Source: Gammaproteobacteria bacterium (GTDB lineage: Bacteria > Pseudomonadota > Gammaproteobacteria > DSM-26407). From it: a DNA stretch of 9,184 nucleotides. The stretch spans positions 1-9,184 of the forward strand of contig JAQVKR010000073.1 in NCBI GenBank assembly GCA_028694565.1, read 5' to 3'. This document shows, in pieces, positions 1-6,653 of the stretch; the first letter of the stretch is position 1; each line of letters opens with the position of its first letter. A program made the position numbers and the translations under genes. The notes under the pieces were generated by a model, which did no database searches, was not told the origin of the DNA, and saw only the letters and a list, made by a program, of their open reading frames with translations.

Positions 1-916
1 AGGCCACGTGGGCGATGAACACCCACAGGTGGTGGCGATTCAGGGGCACCCCCTCGCGCCAGGCCCAGCGGATCATCCCCCCCAGCAGCAGGCTGAAGAA
101 CTCCGGCACCCCCCACTCCATGCCCAGCCCCACCGAGGCGAGGGACTCCTGGACGCTGAAGCGTCCGTCCCCGGCCACCAGGCGCTGGATGAGCACGTTG
201 TCCGCCACGCCGTGGATCATGGGCACGTCCTGCTCCCCAAAGGGAACCGCCAGGCCCTCGAACAGCTGCCGGTACATGACCATGTGGGTGGTGGAGCTGA
301 ACAGCCCGTGCAGGGAGGGGTAGTCCTCCAGGCTGTGGGAGCCCACGCCGTACTCGTCGGCCACCAGCTGGGCCAGCACGATCTGGGCGAGCTCGGAGAC
401 CCGCTCGTTGAGCACGCCGTAGGGCATCTCCAGCAGGCCGTGGAAGCGGCCGATGGCGAGCGCCACGCACTGGCGGGTGTTCTTCACCTGATTGAAGTAC
501 TGCAGGGCGAAGGTCCGCAGCTGGCCGGCGTCGAAGTCGCCGGCGAACACGCGCAGGAAGAACGGATGGCGCCAGACCGGGTGTCCCATGACGTGTTCGT
601 GCAGCTCCAGGAACAGGGCCGCCAGGGCCCCGGGGGCGAACACCTCCAGCTCGGCGAAGCGGTTGCCGGGGTCGCGGGCGGCGATCCCGCGCAGCTCGGC
701 GAACATCCGGTGGAGCGGGTTGGCCGGGTCCTCCAGCTCCCCGATGACGCGCCGGAAGTCGGCCTGCTGGCTGGTTCGGAACGCCTCCAGGACCTCCTCG
801 GCATCGAGTTCCAGCAGCCCGGGTATGGGGTGCACGCCCTCCTGGAGCCGCGGGCGGCCGTCGGGCAGAACCCGGAGCAGGTCGGTGAAGGTGTCTGTTC
901 GGGGCTGGTTGCTCAT
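1..916 (-). CDS. Haem-oxygenase-like iron-containing redox enzyme (3' end beyond window)
   Basis: The frame is open from an ATG at 916 to the window edge, giving 305 residues with no stop. After about 95 helical residues of no clear family comes a TENA/PqqC/haem-oxygenase-like fold: HPFFLRVFAGDFDAGQLRTF (117-136), then QYF, the ADEYGVGS segment with E188, SLHGLF with H203, and WVFIAHVA with H303 at the edge. In the diiron haem-oxygenase-like oxidases an E, an ExxxGxG...HxxLF segment and a final HxxxDxxH helix hold the metals; the last D and H would lie just outside the window. No signal peptide or membrane helix is seen, so it is probably cytosolic. The substrate cannot be told; relatives include CADD, UndA and SznF-type oxidases, and non-metal PqqC is an alternative. 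A GGGAAGA stretch lies about 10 bases before the ATG. It is divergent from ybiB. The family call is fairly sure, the reaction unknown. Confidence 0.7.
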   Translation of the reverse strand, partial: MSNQPRTDTFTDLLRVLPDGRPRLQEGVHPIPGLLELDAEEVLEAFRTSQQADFRRVIGELEDPANPLHRMFAELRGIAARDPGNRFAELEVFAPGALAALFLELHEHVMGHPVWRHPFFLRVFAGDFDAGQLRTFALQYFNQVKNTRQCVALAIGRFHGLLEMPYGVLNERVSELAQIVLAQLVADEYGVGSHSLEDYPSLHGLFSSTTHMVMYRQLFEGLAVPFGEQDVPMIHGVADNVLIQRLVAGDGRFSVQESLASVGLGMEWGVPEFFSLLLGGMIRWAWREGVPLNRHHLWVFIAHVA

Positions 917-1027
917 CTTCGCGGAGTCTTCCCTGGATGCCGGATCAACGGCCCGGAGCATACCCTCGGGGGGGTGCCGGAACCCTGACATCGGTCAATA
1001 TTGCGCATGGCGCGGACAAATCCCCTG

Positions 1028-1056
1028 TTGAACGAGGGGTTGCATGGGTGTAAATA
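1028..1056 (+). promoter_or_regulatory. Possible sigma70 promoter for ybiB
   Basis: TTGAAC (1028-1033) and TAAATA (1051-1056) are separated by exactly 17 bases, with TG just before the -10. This is the only AT-leaning stretch in the 176-base divergent region. Matches are 4 of 6 and 3 of 6, so it is a modest candidate. No LexA box was seen, although E. coli ybiB lies in an SOS-controlled transcript with dinG. No convincing promoter for the divergent redox enzyme was found. Confidence 0.35.
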
Positions 1057-1092
1057 ACCGCTTCTGGCTGTCGACGCCGACCGGAGGGAACC

Positions 1093-2085
1093 ATGACCGC
1101 AGAACACCCGTTCGCCCCCTTCATCCGCACGCTGGGCAAGGGCCGCCAGGGTGCCCGCGCATTGGCGCAGGGCGAGGCCCGGGAGGCGATGCGCATGATC
1201 CTGGCCGGCGAGGTGGAGCCCATCCAGCTCGGGGCGTTCCTGATGCTGATGCGGGTCAAGGAGGAGACGGCGGCGGAGGTCGCCGGCTTCGTCCAGGCGG
1301 TGCGCGGTGCGCAGCGCCTGCCCTCGCGCCTGCCGCGGGTGGACGTGGACTGGCCCAGCTACGCGGGCAAGCGGCGCCAGCTGCCCTGGTACCTGCTCGC
1401 CGCGCTGCTGCTGGGCGAGAACGGCGTCAGCGTGTTCATGCACGGCATGACCCGGGCGGATGAGCGGGTCTATGCGCCGGACGCGCTGGCGGCGCTCGGG
1501 CTGCGGCCCTGCGAGTCCCTGGCCGAGGCGGCCGGAGCGCTGGAGACCCGCGGCTTCGCCTACCTCTGCATCGAGCAGCTGGCGCCGCGCATGCACGAGT
1601 TCATCGGCCTGCGCAGCCTGCTGGGGCTGCGCTCGCCGGCCCATACCATCGCCCGCATGCTCAACCCGTTCCAGGCTCCGCTGCTGATGCAGGGCATTTT
1701 CCACCCCGGCTTCGCCGCCATCCACCAGCACGCCGCGCAGCTGCTCGGGCAGTCGCGGGCGGTGGTGATCAAGGGGGAGGGTGGCGAGGCGGAGCGGGAT
1801 CCGGACATCCCGGTCACGGTGCACGGCGTCGCCGAGGGGGAGCTCTACGAGGAGACCTGGCCGGCGCTGACCGCGGGTGGCCGGCACGTCAAGCCGGAGC
1901 GCCTGGATCTCGGGCGGCTGCGGGCGGTGTGGACCGGGGCGGCCGAGGATTCCTACGGGGAGGCGGCGGTCATCGGCACCGCGGCGCTGGCGCTCAGGGC
2001 GCTGGGCCGGGCCGCCAGCCAGGCGCAGGCGCTCGAGCTGGCGCGGGCGTGGTGGCTGGCCCGCAGCGCCCGCGCCGCGGCCTGA
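1093..2085 (+). CDS. ybiB: YbiB / TrpD2-family DNA-binding protein
   Basis: The 330-residue protein is close to the roughly 320 residues of E. coli YbiB, the type member of the TrpD2 family. It has the fold of anthranilate phosphoribosyltransferase: an N-terminal helical domain (about 1-75) and a larger alpha/beta domain (about 85-330). TrpD's glycine-rich PRPP loop (GTGGD) is absent; the family segment YAGKRRQLPWYLLAALLL (90-107) is there instead. Other family stretches are MHGMTRADERVY, LRSLLGLRSPAHTIARMLNP (173-192) and VIKGEGGEAERDPD (225-238). E. coli YbiB binds nucleic acids without sequence preference and has no known enzyme activity, so annotation as a glycosyl or phosphoribosyl transferase would mislead. 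The start is supported by GGAGGG four bases before the ATG. The gene stands alone on the plus strand and ends 17 bases before the stop of the convergent GGDEF-EAL gene, with only a weak 4-bp hairpin between. Confidence 0.9.
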   Translation: MTAEHPFAPFIRTLGKGRQGARALAQGEAREAMRMILAGEVEPIQLGAFLMLMRVKEETAAEVAGFVQAVRGAQRLPSRLPRVDVDWPSYAGKRRQLPWYLLAALLLGENGVSVFMHGMTRADERVYAPDALAALGLRPCESLAEAAGALETRGFAYLCIEQLAPRMHEFIGLRSLLGLRSPAHTIARMLNPFQAPLLMQGIFHPGFAAIHQHAAQLLGQSRAVVIKGEGGEAERDPDIPVTVHGVAEGELYEETWPALTAGGRHVKPERLDLGRLRAVWTGAAEDSYGEAAVIGTAALALRALGRAASQAQALELARAWWLARSARAAA

Positions 2086-2102
2086 GGGCCGGAGCCCCGC
2101 TT

Positions 2103-4877
2103 TCAGTCCACCGCCGGCTCCGCCGGATCCTGCAGCAGGCTGTCGATATCGCGGGCGAATCCCACGCCGTGGCCCTGGGCGTAGTCGACTCCGAGGGCGG
2201 CGAGACGCTCACGGGTCGCCTCGTTGTCCACGTACTCCGCCACCGTTTCCAGCCCCATGGCATGGCCGATGCGGTTGAAGGCGTCCACCAGGGTCTCGGC
2301 CACCGGATCCTCGGTGAGGACGTGGATGAAGCTGCCGTCGATCTTCAGGTAGTCCACCGGCAGGTTCTTGAGATAGGCGAAGGAGGAGAGTCCGCTGCCG
2401 AAGTCGTCGAGGGCGAAACGGCAGCCCAGCTTCTTCATCTCGTCGATGAACCGCACCGCCTGGTTGAGGTTGGCGATGGCCGCCGTCTCGGTAATCTCGA
2501 AGCACACGGCGCCCGGCGACGCCGGGCTGCGCCAGAACCGGTTCTGGACGTAGGCCAGGAACGACTCGTCGGCCAGCGAGCTGCCGGAGATGTTGATGGA
2601 CAGCTGCGGCAGCTCCTCGGGCCGGTGGGCGTAGTGGCGGGCCAGCCAGTCCAGGGTGGAGCGCACCACCCAGCGGTCCAGCGCGGGCATCAGGCTGTAG
2701 CGCTCCACGGCCCCGATGAAGGCCCCCGCCGGGGTGATGCGCCCGTCGGCCTCGCGCAGCCGCAACAGCACCTCGTAGCGCAGCCGCGAGGAATCGCCGC
2801 CCGCTTTCCGCAACGGCACGATGGGCTGGACGTAGAGACGCAGCTCCTCCTGCTCCAGAGCCTGCTGGATGCGCGCATACCAGTCCATCTCGGCCTGGTG
2901 CCGGACCACCCGCGCATCGCCCTCGCGGTAGACGTGGATGCGGTTGCGGCCGGCGTCCTTGGCCATGTTGCAGGCGATGTCGGCGTGGGTCAGCGCGCCC
3001 TGGGGGCTGACGGTCTTGGCATCGATGGCCGCCAGGCCGATGCTGCAGGCGATGCGGAAGGTGCGCTCCTCCCAGTTGAACTGGAGCTGGGAGACGTTCT
3101 CGTGGATCTGCCCGGCCATGCGCAGGGCCCGCTCCTCCGAGCACCCCTCCAGGAGCACGCCAAACTCGTCCCCGCCCAGGCGCGAGAGCAGCCCGTTGTT
3201 GTCCAGCAGGTGCTGCAGGCGGGTGGCCAGCTGCAGCAGCAGCTCGTCGCCGGCCTGGTGCCCGCAGGTGTCGTTGACGATCTTGAACTGATCGAGATCG
3301 ATGTAGAGCAGGGCGTGCACCATGTCGTGGGCGCGGGTCCCGGCCAGGGCCCGCTCCAGGTGGCTCTCGAACTCGCGCCGGTTGATGAGTCCGGTCAGGG
3401 GATCGTGGCTGGATTCCCAGGACAGGCGGTTGGCGAGCTCGCGGGCGTCGGTCACATCGCGGAACACCACCACGCCGCCCACGATGGCGCCGCTGCTGTT
3501 GCGGATGGGGGCGGCGCTGTCGAGAATCAGCCGCTCCTGGCCGTCGCGGTGCTGGAGCACGGTGTCCCGCGCCAGCGGCACCAGGGATCGCTCCCGGATG
3601 GCGATCTGGGCCGGATTGCCCAGGGGCTCCCGGGTGTGGCTGTTGCGGGCACGGAAAATCTCCTCCAGGGGCAGCCCCAGGGCCTCGCCCGCGGGCCAGC
3701 CGGTGAGTCGCTCGGCCGCCGGGTTCATGCGCTGCACGCGCCCGTCGAGATCGGTGGCGATGACGCCGTCGCCGATGGACTGCAGGGTCACGTCGGCCAG
3801 CTCGCGCTGCCGCTCCAGGTGCTGCTCGATCGCCGCCTGCCGCGCCTGGTGGCGCGCCAGCAGGAGCATGGCCGCGAGCGTTCCCAGCAGCAGCAGGCCG
3901 GCGAGCGGCAGCAGCCAGGCCGCGACCGCCCGGTGGCGCGCCTCCACCGCGGCCAGGGGCAGCTCCCGCACCAGCTTCCAGTGGCTGTCGCCGCTGACGA
4001 TGCGGCCGCCCGGGAAGCCGCCGGGGCCCGAATCCCGGGACAGGGGCAGGGTGGTGAAGGTGTAGAGGCTCCCGTCGCTGCGGAACTGGCCGTTTCCGCT
4101 CTCCTGCAGCCGGGCCCACGCCTCCGGGTGCAGGCGGGCGAAGCTGAGCCCGCGCCGATCGTCGTACATGAAGGCCCAGTCGGCGCCGGGAGGTCCGCCG
4201 TGGAGCCAGTACCCCTCGGCGTTGAGCAGCATGAACCGGCCCTGGATCCCGTTGTGGGGTTCCAGCACGTCGAACAGCCGGTTGCCCAGGTAGTTGAGCA
4301 CGACGACGCCCAGGCGCTGTCCGGAGGCGTCGAACAGGGGGGCGGCAAAGCGCAGCATCGGCTTGGGGGGCTGCTCCAGGCGGCCGTGCTCGATATTGAG
4401 ATCGAAGGGGGAGATGTAGATCTGCCCGCGCCCCAGCGTCATGGCGGCGTCGAAGTAGTAGCGCTGCGCCTTGGGCTGGAGCGCCTCGGGGGGGACAATC
4501 TCGGGGTTGCCGTCACCCAGGTTGACGCGCAGCCGCTCCATGCCCCCGGCATCCAGGAAGCGGATCTGGTCGTAGACGTCGCGGCGCAGGGAGAAGAGCC
4601 GGAAAGTCTCGGCCAATGCCGCGGACGGGAACTGCACCGGCGTTTCCGGGAGCGAGGCGAGGTAGAGATCGGCGAGGAAGCGGAGATCGGATATGACCGT
4701 TCCGAGGGTCTCGCCGGTCAGCGCCCGCTGCCGTTCCACGGCCTGGTTCTGGCCGACCTCGAGCTGGGTGAGCTCGGGCTCGGTCAGCGCGCTGTAGGCG
4801 GTGTAGCCGCTGAAGGCGATCGCCGCCGCGAACGGCAGGTAGAAGAGCAGGAGCTGGCGTCTGAGGCAGGCCCACAT
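2103..4877 (-). CDS. Membrane CACHE-PAS-GGDEF-EAL c-di-GMP enzyme
   Basis: This is a 924-residue inner-membrane protein that probably makes and/or degrades cyclic di-GMP. Order: membrane helix (about 8-28), periplasmic double-CACHE/PDC sensor (about 35-300, with FLDAGGMERLRVN, YISPFDLN and VVVLNYLG), second helix (318-341), short coil, PAS (about 362-478), GGDEF (about 480-650) and EAL (about 665-915). The cyclase has YIDLDQFK, GHQAGDELL and an intact GGDEF at 568-572. The inhibitory RxxD site is missing (DNNG at 559-562). The phosphodiesterase signature reads EVL at 702-704 instead of EAL, but the other catalytic positions are present: N762, E794, D824, D825, K845, E881 and Q901. Both halves could therefore work; which dominates cannot be read from sequence. 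GGGAGGTGAG lies just before the ATG at 4877, a strong ribosome site. It follows an arsR-family gene by 180 bases on the same strand. Confidence 0.95.
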   Translation of the reverse strand: MWACLRRQLLLFYLPFAAAIAFSGYTAYSALTEPELTQLEVGQNQAVERQRALTGETLGTVISDLRFLADLYLASLPETPVQFPSAALAETFRLFSLRRDVYDQIRFLDAGGMERLRVNLGDGNPEIVPPEALQPKAQRYYFDAAMTLGRGQIYISPFDLNIEHGRLEQPPKPMLRFAAPLFDASGQRLGVVVLNYLGNRLFDVLEPHNGIQGRFMLLNAEGYWLHGGPPGADWAFMYDDRRGLSFARLHPEAWARLQESGNGQFRSDGSLYTFTTLPLSRDSGPGGFPGGRIVSGDSHWKLVRELPLAAVEARHRAVAAWLLPLAGLLLLGTLAAMLLLARHQARQAAIEQHLERQRELADVTLQSIGDGVIATDLDGRVQRMNPAAERLTGWPAGEALGLPLEEIFRARNSHTREPLGNPAQIAIRERSLVPLARDTVLQHRDGQERLILDSAAPIRNSSGAIVGGVVVFRDVTDARELANRLSWESSHDPLTGLINRREFESHLERALAGTRAHDMVHALLYIDLDQFKIVNDTCGHQAGDELLLQLATRLQHLLDNNGLLSRLGGDEFGVLLEGCSEERALRMAGQIHENVSQLQFNWEERTFRIACSIGLAAIDAKTVSPQGALTHADIACNMAKDAGRNRIHVYREGDARVVRHQAEMDWYARIQQALEQEELRLYVQPIVPLRKAGGDSSRLRYEVLLRLREADGRITPAGAFIGAVERYSLMPALDRWVVRSTLDWLARHYAHRPEELPQLSINISGSSLADESFLAYVQNRFWRSPASPGAVCFEITETAAIANLNQAVRFIDEMKKLGCRFALDDFGSGLSSFAYLKNLPVDYLKIDGSFIHVLTEDPVAETLVDAFNRIGHAMGLETVAEYVDNEATRERLAALGVDYAQGHGVGFARDIDSLLQDPAEPAVD

Positions 4878-4935
4878 CTCTCACCTCCCGTATGAACGTG
4901 GCTGCCGGTTCCGCCGGCGCCTGCCGGAACGGATG

Positions 4936-4975
4936 CCCGCGGAACCCGGCGGATTCCGCGGGATGCGCTGCATCC
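4936..4975. repeat. Adjacent hairpins in the arsR to GGDEF-EAL gap
   Basis: CCCGCGGAA (4936-4944) and TTCCGCGGG (4954-4962) form a perfect 9-bp inverted repeat with a 9-base loop. Overlapping it, GGATGC (4961-4966) pairs with GCATCC (4970-4975) around a 3-base loop. GGATGC also occurs at 4931-4936, so GCATCC has two possible partners. In the minus-strand transcript this lies about 60-100 bases upstream of the GGDEF-EAL start codon. There is no T-run on either side, so it is not a typical terminator. It may be an mRNA leader structure or a protein-binding site. Confidence 0.5.
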
Positions 4976-5033
4976 AACCCGGCGGCGGGCGGCCCTGTCC
5001 GGCACCCCGGCCCGGCTCGCCGGCGGGGGGCTG

Positions 5034-5048
5034 CGGGGTCGCTCCCCG
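5034..5048 (-). terminator. Weak GC hairpin just after the arsR-family gene
   Basis: CGGGG and CCCCG form a 5-bp stem around a 5-base loop, beginning ten bases after the stop codon at 5058. No run of T follows on the minus strand, so at best it stabilises the mRNA end or gives partial termination. Read-through into the GGDEF-EAL gene is quite possible. Confidence 0.2.
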
Positions 5049-5057
5049 GGCTGGCGC

Positions 5058-5381
5058 TCAGTCCTGCTCCTCGAGATTGGTGACGCACAGCACATCACGC
5101 ATGTTCTCGATCAGCAGCTGCAGCTGCTTGTTGCGTACCCGGCAGTATACCCGGGTTCCCTCCTTGCGGGAGGAGACGATGTGCTTGGAGCGCAGCACCT
5201 CCAGGTGCTGGGAGATGTTGCTCTGGGTGGTGCCGACCCGGTCGAGTATCTCCTGCACGGTGAGCTCCTGCTCCCCCAGGGCGCAGAGAATCCTCCAGCG
5301 CACCGGGTGGGCCATGGCCTTGAGGGCGTTGGCGGTGAGGATCGGATCGTCTTCCTGGTCGATTTCAGGTATGTCTGACAT
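5058..5381 (-). CDS. ArsR/SmtB-family repressor with SqrR/BigR-like cysteine pair
   Basis: This 107-residue winged-helix DNA-binding protein is of normal length for ArsR/SmtB repressors. KAMAHPVRWRILCALGEQEL (21-40) is the second-helix region, TTQSNISQHLEVLRSKHIV (51-69) is the helix-turn-helix and SSRKEGTRVYCRV (70-82) is the wing. The classical metal motifs are absent: ELTVQEI replaces ELCVCDL, and no DxHxxH motif is seen in the last helix. Instead C33, in the RILCAL segment, and C99, in the last helix (MRDVLC), are 66 residues apart. This equals the pair in SqrR (41/107), BigR (42/108) and HlyU (38/104), which form a polysulfide bridge and release DNA. A third cysteine, C80, is in the wing. 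Sensing of sulfane sulfur is inferred, not shown. The ATG at 5381 has no good Shine-Dalgarno. Likely targets are its own AT-rich promoter and perhaps the GGDEF-EAL gene downstream. Confidence 0.92.
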   Translation of the reverse strand: MSDIPEIDQEDDPILTANALKAMAHPVRWRILCALGEQELTVQEILDRVGTTQSNISQHLEVLRSKHIVSSRKEGTRVYCRVRNKQLQLLIENMRDVLCVTNLEEQD

Positions 5382-5411
5382 GGCTGGAACGGCGGTTGCC
5401 CAAGACTTGCG

Positions 5412-5443
5412 ATGATATCATTTCAGCGAATGCTTATATGATA
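5412..5443. promoter_or_regulatory. Candidate operator of the ArsR-family repressor
   Basis: ATGATATCAT (5412-5421) is a perfect 10-bp palindrome. Its left-hand ATGATA on the minus strand also pairs as an inverted repeat with TATCAT at 5443-5438, 16 bases away. The AT-rich patch stands out sharply from the GC-rich surroundings, overlaps the putative -10 and lies 30-60 bases before the arsR-family start. ArsR repressors usually bind such AT-rich symmetric sites across their own promoters. It does not fit the ATTC-N8-GAAT pattern described for SqrR. Confidence 0.4.
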
Positions 5444-5446
5444 GCA
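5438..5446 (-). promoter_or_regulatory. Extended -10 promoter for the arsR-family gene
   Basis: On the minus strand TGCTATCAT matches the extended -10 consensus TGnTATAAT at all but one position. No good -35 lies at the usual distance, as is common for extended -10 promoters. Transcription would start near 5431, about 50 bases before the ATG at 5381, and would run through the palindrome at 5421-5412. This suggests that the repressor gene is transcribed separately from the response regulator gene upstream. Confidence 0.45.
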
Positions 5447-5469
5447 CCCGCGGCACTTCCCCCGGTAAT

Positions 5470-6357
5470 TCAATCCTCTGTACCCCTTTCCAGCGCCGCC
5501 TGCAGCCGCTTGTATTCGCTCATGTCCTTGGCGATGCAGATGATGGCCCGGATGGCGCCCCCGGCGTCGTGCATGGCCGAGCGGGAGAAGAGCACCGGCA
5601 CCCGGGTGCCGTCGCGGCGGATGAAGCTCGCCTCGATGTTGGGGATGACGCCGCTGCGGATCAGCGCCTCGAGCCAGGTGCCCATGAAGGCGCCGGCCTT
5701 CTCCTCGTCCTCCTCCTGGAAGATGTCCCCCACCGATCGGCCCAGCAGCTCGGCCTCCGGGTAGTCCAGCATGCGGCAGGCGGCCGGGTTCGCCTGCTGC
5801 ACGATCCCCTTCGGATCCAGCACGATGAGCGCCTCGCCCATGTGGCTGATGAGGTTGCTCAGGTATTCGTTGGCCCGGGCCAGCTCGGCGGTGCGCTGGC
5901 GCACCTGCTCCTCGAGCAGCCGGTTCATGTCGCGTTCCTGCTCGATGAGCCGGATATAGGTGGAGATCTTGTTGATGAGCTGGTTGTCGTCGATGGGCTT
6001 GAGCAGGTAGTCGACGCCGCCCACCTCGTAGCCGCGCTGCTGGAACTCCGGGGTCTTGTAGGCGGCGGTCAGGAAGATGATGGGAATGTTGCGGGTCTTC
6101 TTCCGGATCTTCAGCATCGAAGCGGTCTGGAAGCCATCCATCTCGGGCATCTGCACATCGAGGATGATGAGGTCGATCCCCGGCGCCTGCAGCGCGATGT
6201 CCAGCGCCTCCATCCCCGAGCTGGCCTCCAGCACCTGCACATGGAGGTACTTGCCGATGAGCGTCTTCAGGGCGAAGCGGTTGTGCTCGTTGTCGTCCAC
6301 CACCAGGAGGGTGAAGTTTGCCCGTTCGCCGCCGCCGGAATGGGTGTCGGTCGTCAT
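5470..6357 (-). CDS. Response regulator with C-terminal PAS domain
   Basis: The receiver domain (about 15-135 of 295 residues) is complete: TLLVVDDNEHNR with D21 and D22, LDVQMPEMDGF with phosphoacceptor D67, T97 in IIFLTAA and K120 in LLKPID. A coiled coil (about 138-170) leads to a PAS domain (about 165-283) with NPAACRMLDYPEAELLG, and the protein stops soon after. There is no DNA-binding, GGDEF, phosphatase or kinase output, so it probably works by protein contact, either with the neighbouring hybrid kinase or with another partner. The ATG at 6357 was chosen because GGAGG lies 11 bases and GAGGGG directly before it. A GTG 13 codons upstream (6396) is in frame but has no ribosome site and lies inside the terminal arm of the inverted-repeat element. 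The gene follows the kinase on the same strand, separated only by that element. Phosphorylation by this kinase is inferred. Confidence 0.93.
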   Translation of the reverse strand: MTTDTHSGGGERANFTLLVVDDNEHNRFALKTLIGKYLHVQVLEASSGMEALDIALQAPGIDLIILDVQMPEMDGFQTASMLKIRKKTRNIPIIFLTAAYKTPEFQQRGYEVGGVDYLLKPIDDNQLINKISTYIRLIEQERDMNRLLEEQVRQRTAELARANEYLSNLISHMGEALIVLDPKGIVQQANPAACRMLDYPEAELLGRSVGDIFQEEDEEKAGAFMGTWLEALIRSGVIPNIEASFIRRDGTRVPVLFSRSAMHDAGGAIRAIICIAKDMSEYKRLQAALERGTED

Positions 6358-6379
6358 CCCCTCGTCTGCCTCCGTCTGT

Positions 6380-6651
6380 CTGGTGTACTGCTTCACTCTT
6401 GGAGGCCCATTCAGCGAGTCGCCGGCCGGTCAGATGCAAGGCGCGCTTGCGCAGGAAGGGCAGGCCCCCTTTCAAGCAAGCGCAACGCCGCAGATGGCCG
6501 GCCAGCGGCTCGCCCGCCGGGAGCCCCCCGAAAGCACCATGACTGCGTTGCAGCGCTTGACAAGGGAACAACCATTGCCTGCGCACTGCGCCTTGTCCTG
6601 GCACTTTCGGGGGGCTCTGAAAGTACCTCCAAGAGTGAAACAGTACACTAG
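6380..6651. repeat. Inverted-repeat element, MITE-like, between kinase and regulator genes
   Basis: Terminal arms at 6380-6405 and 6626-6651 are inverted copies with 24 of 26 bases matching. One end reads CTGGTGTACTGCTTCACTCT and the other, on the opposite strand, CTAGTGTACTGTTTCACTCT. Further imperfect inverted pairs are nested inside: 6437-6455 with 6578-6595, and 6467-6488 with 6545-6566. No credible reading frame is contained, so it cannot move by itself. It starts two bases after the kinase stop codon and ends 22 bases before the regulator's ATG. Without it the two genes would be about 25 bases apart, as in an operon. No clear target-site duplication was found. A small non-autonomous transposable element is the best guess; a structured RNA is the alternative. 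Confidence 0.7.
6522..6616. repeat. Perfect 13-bp inverted repeat inside the element
   Basis: AGCCCCCCGAAAG (6522-6534) and CTTTCGGGGGGCT (6604-6616) are exact inverse complements, 69 bases apart, and extend to 15 of 17 matches. This pair crosses the nested pairing of the larger element, so both cannot form as simple hairpins at once. A further pair, 6414-6436 with 6491-6513 (18 of 23 matching), also crosses. Confidence 0.6.
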
Positions 6652-6653
6652 TT

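Noticed and set aside
8..988. A 326-codon open frame on the plus strand
   Set aside because: It lies opposite the haem-oxygenase-like gene, whose translation shows family motifs. The plus-strand product has none.
917..1092. LexA box upstream of ybiB
   Set aside because: No CTGT-N8-ACAG pattern was found in the intergenic region.
2086..2102. Bidirectional terminator between ybiB and the GGDEF-EAL gene
   Set aside because: Only a 4-bp GGGC/GCCC stem and three T residues are present, too weak to call.
1929..4895. A 988-codon open frame on the plus strand
   Set aside because: It is antisense to the GGDEF-EAL gene, which has clear domains and a strong ribosome site. Its translation is low in complexity, rich in G, A, V, Q and H, as expected opposite a GC-rich gene.
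6358..6396. GTG start giving 13 extra residues on the response regulator
   Set aside because: There is no ribosome site before it and the extension lies partly in the inverted-repeat arm. The ATG at 6357 has two purine-rich sites close by.
6380..6651. Integron attC site
   Set aside because: The length and termini do not fit: no RYYYAAC/GTTRRRY core ends were seen, and the element is far longer than typical attC sites.
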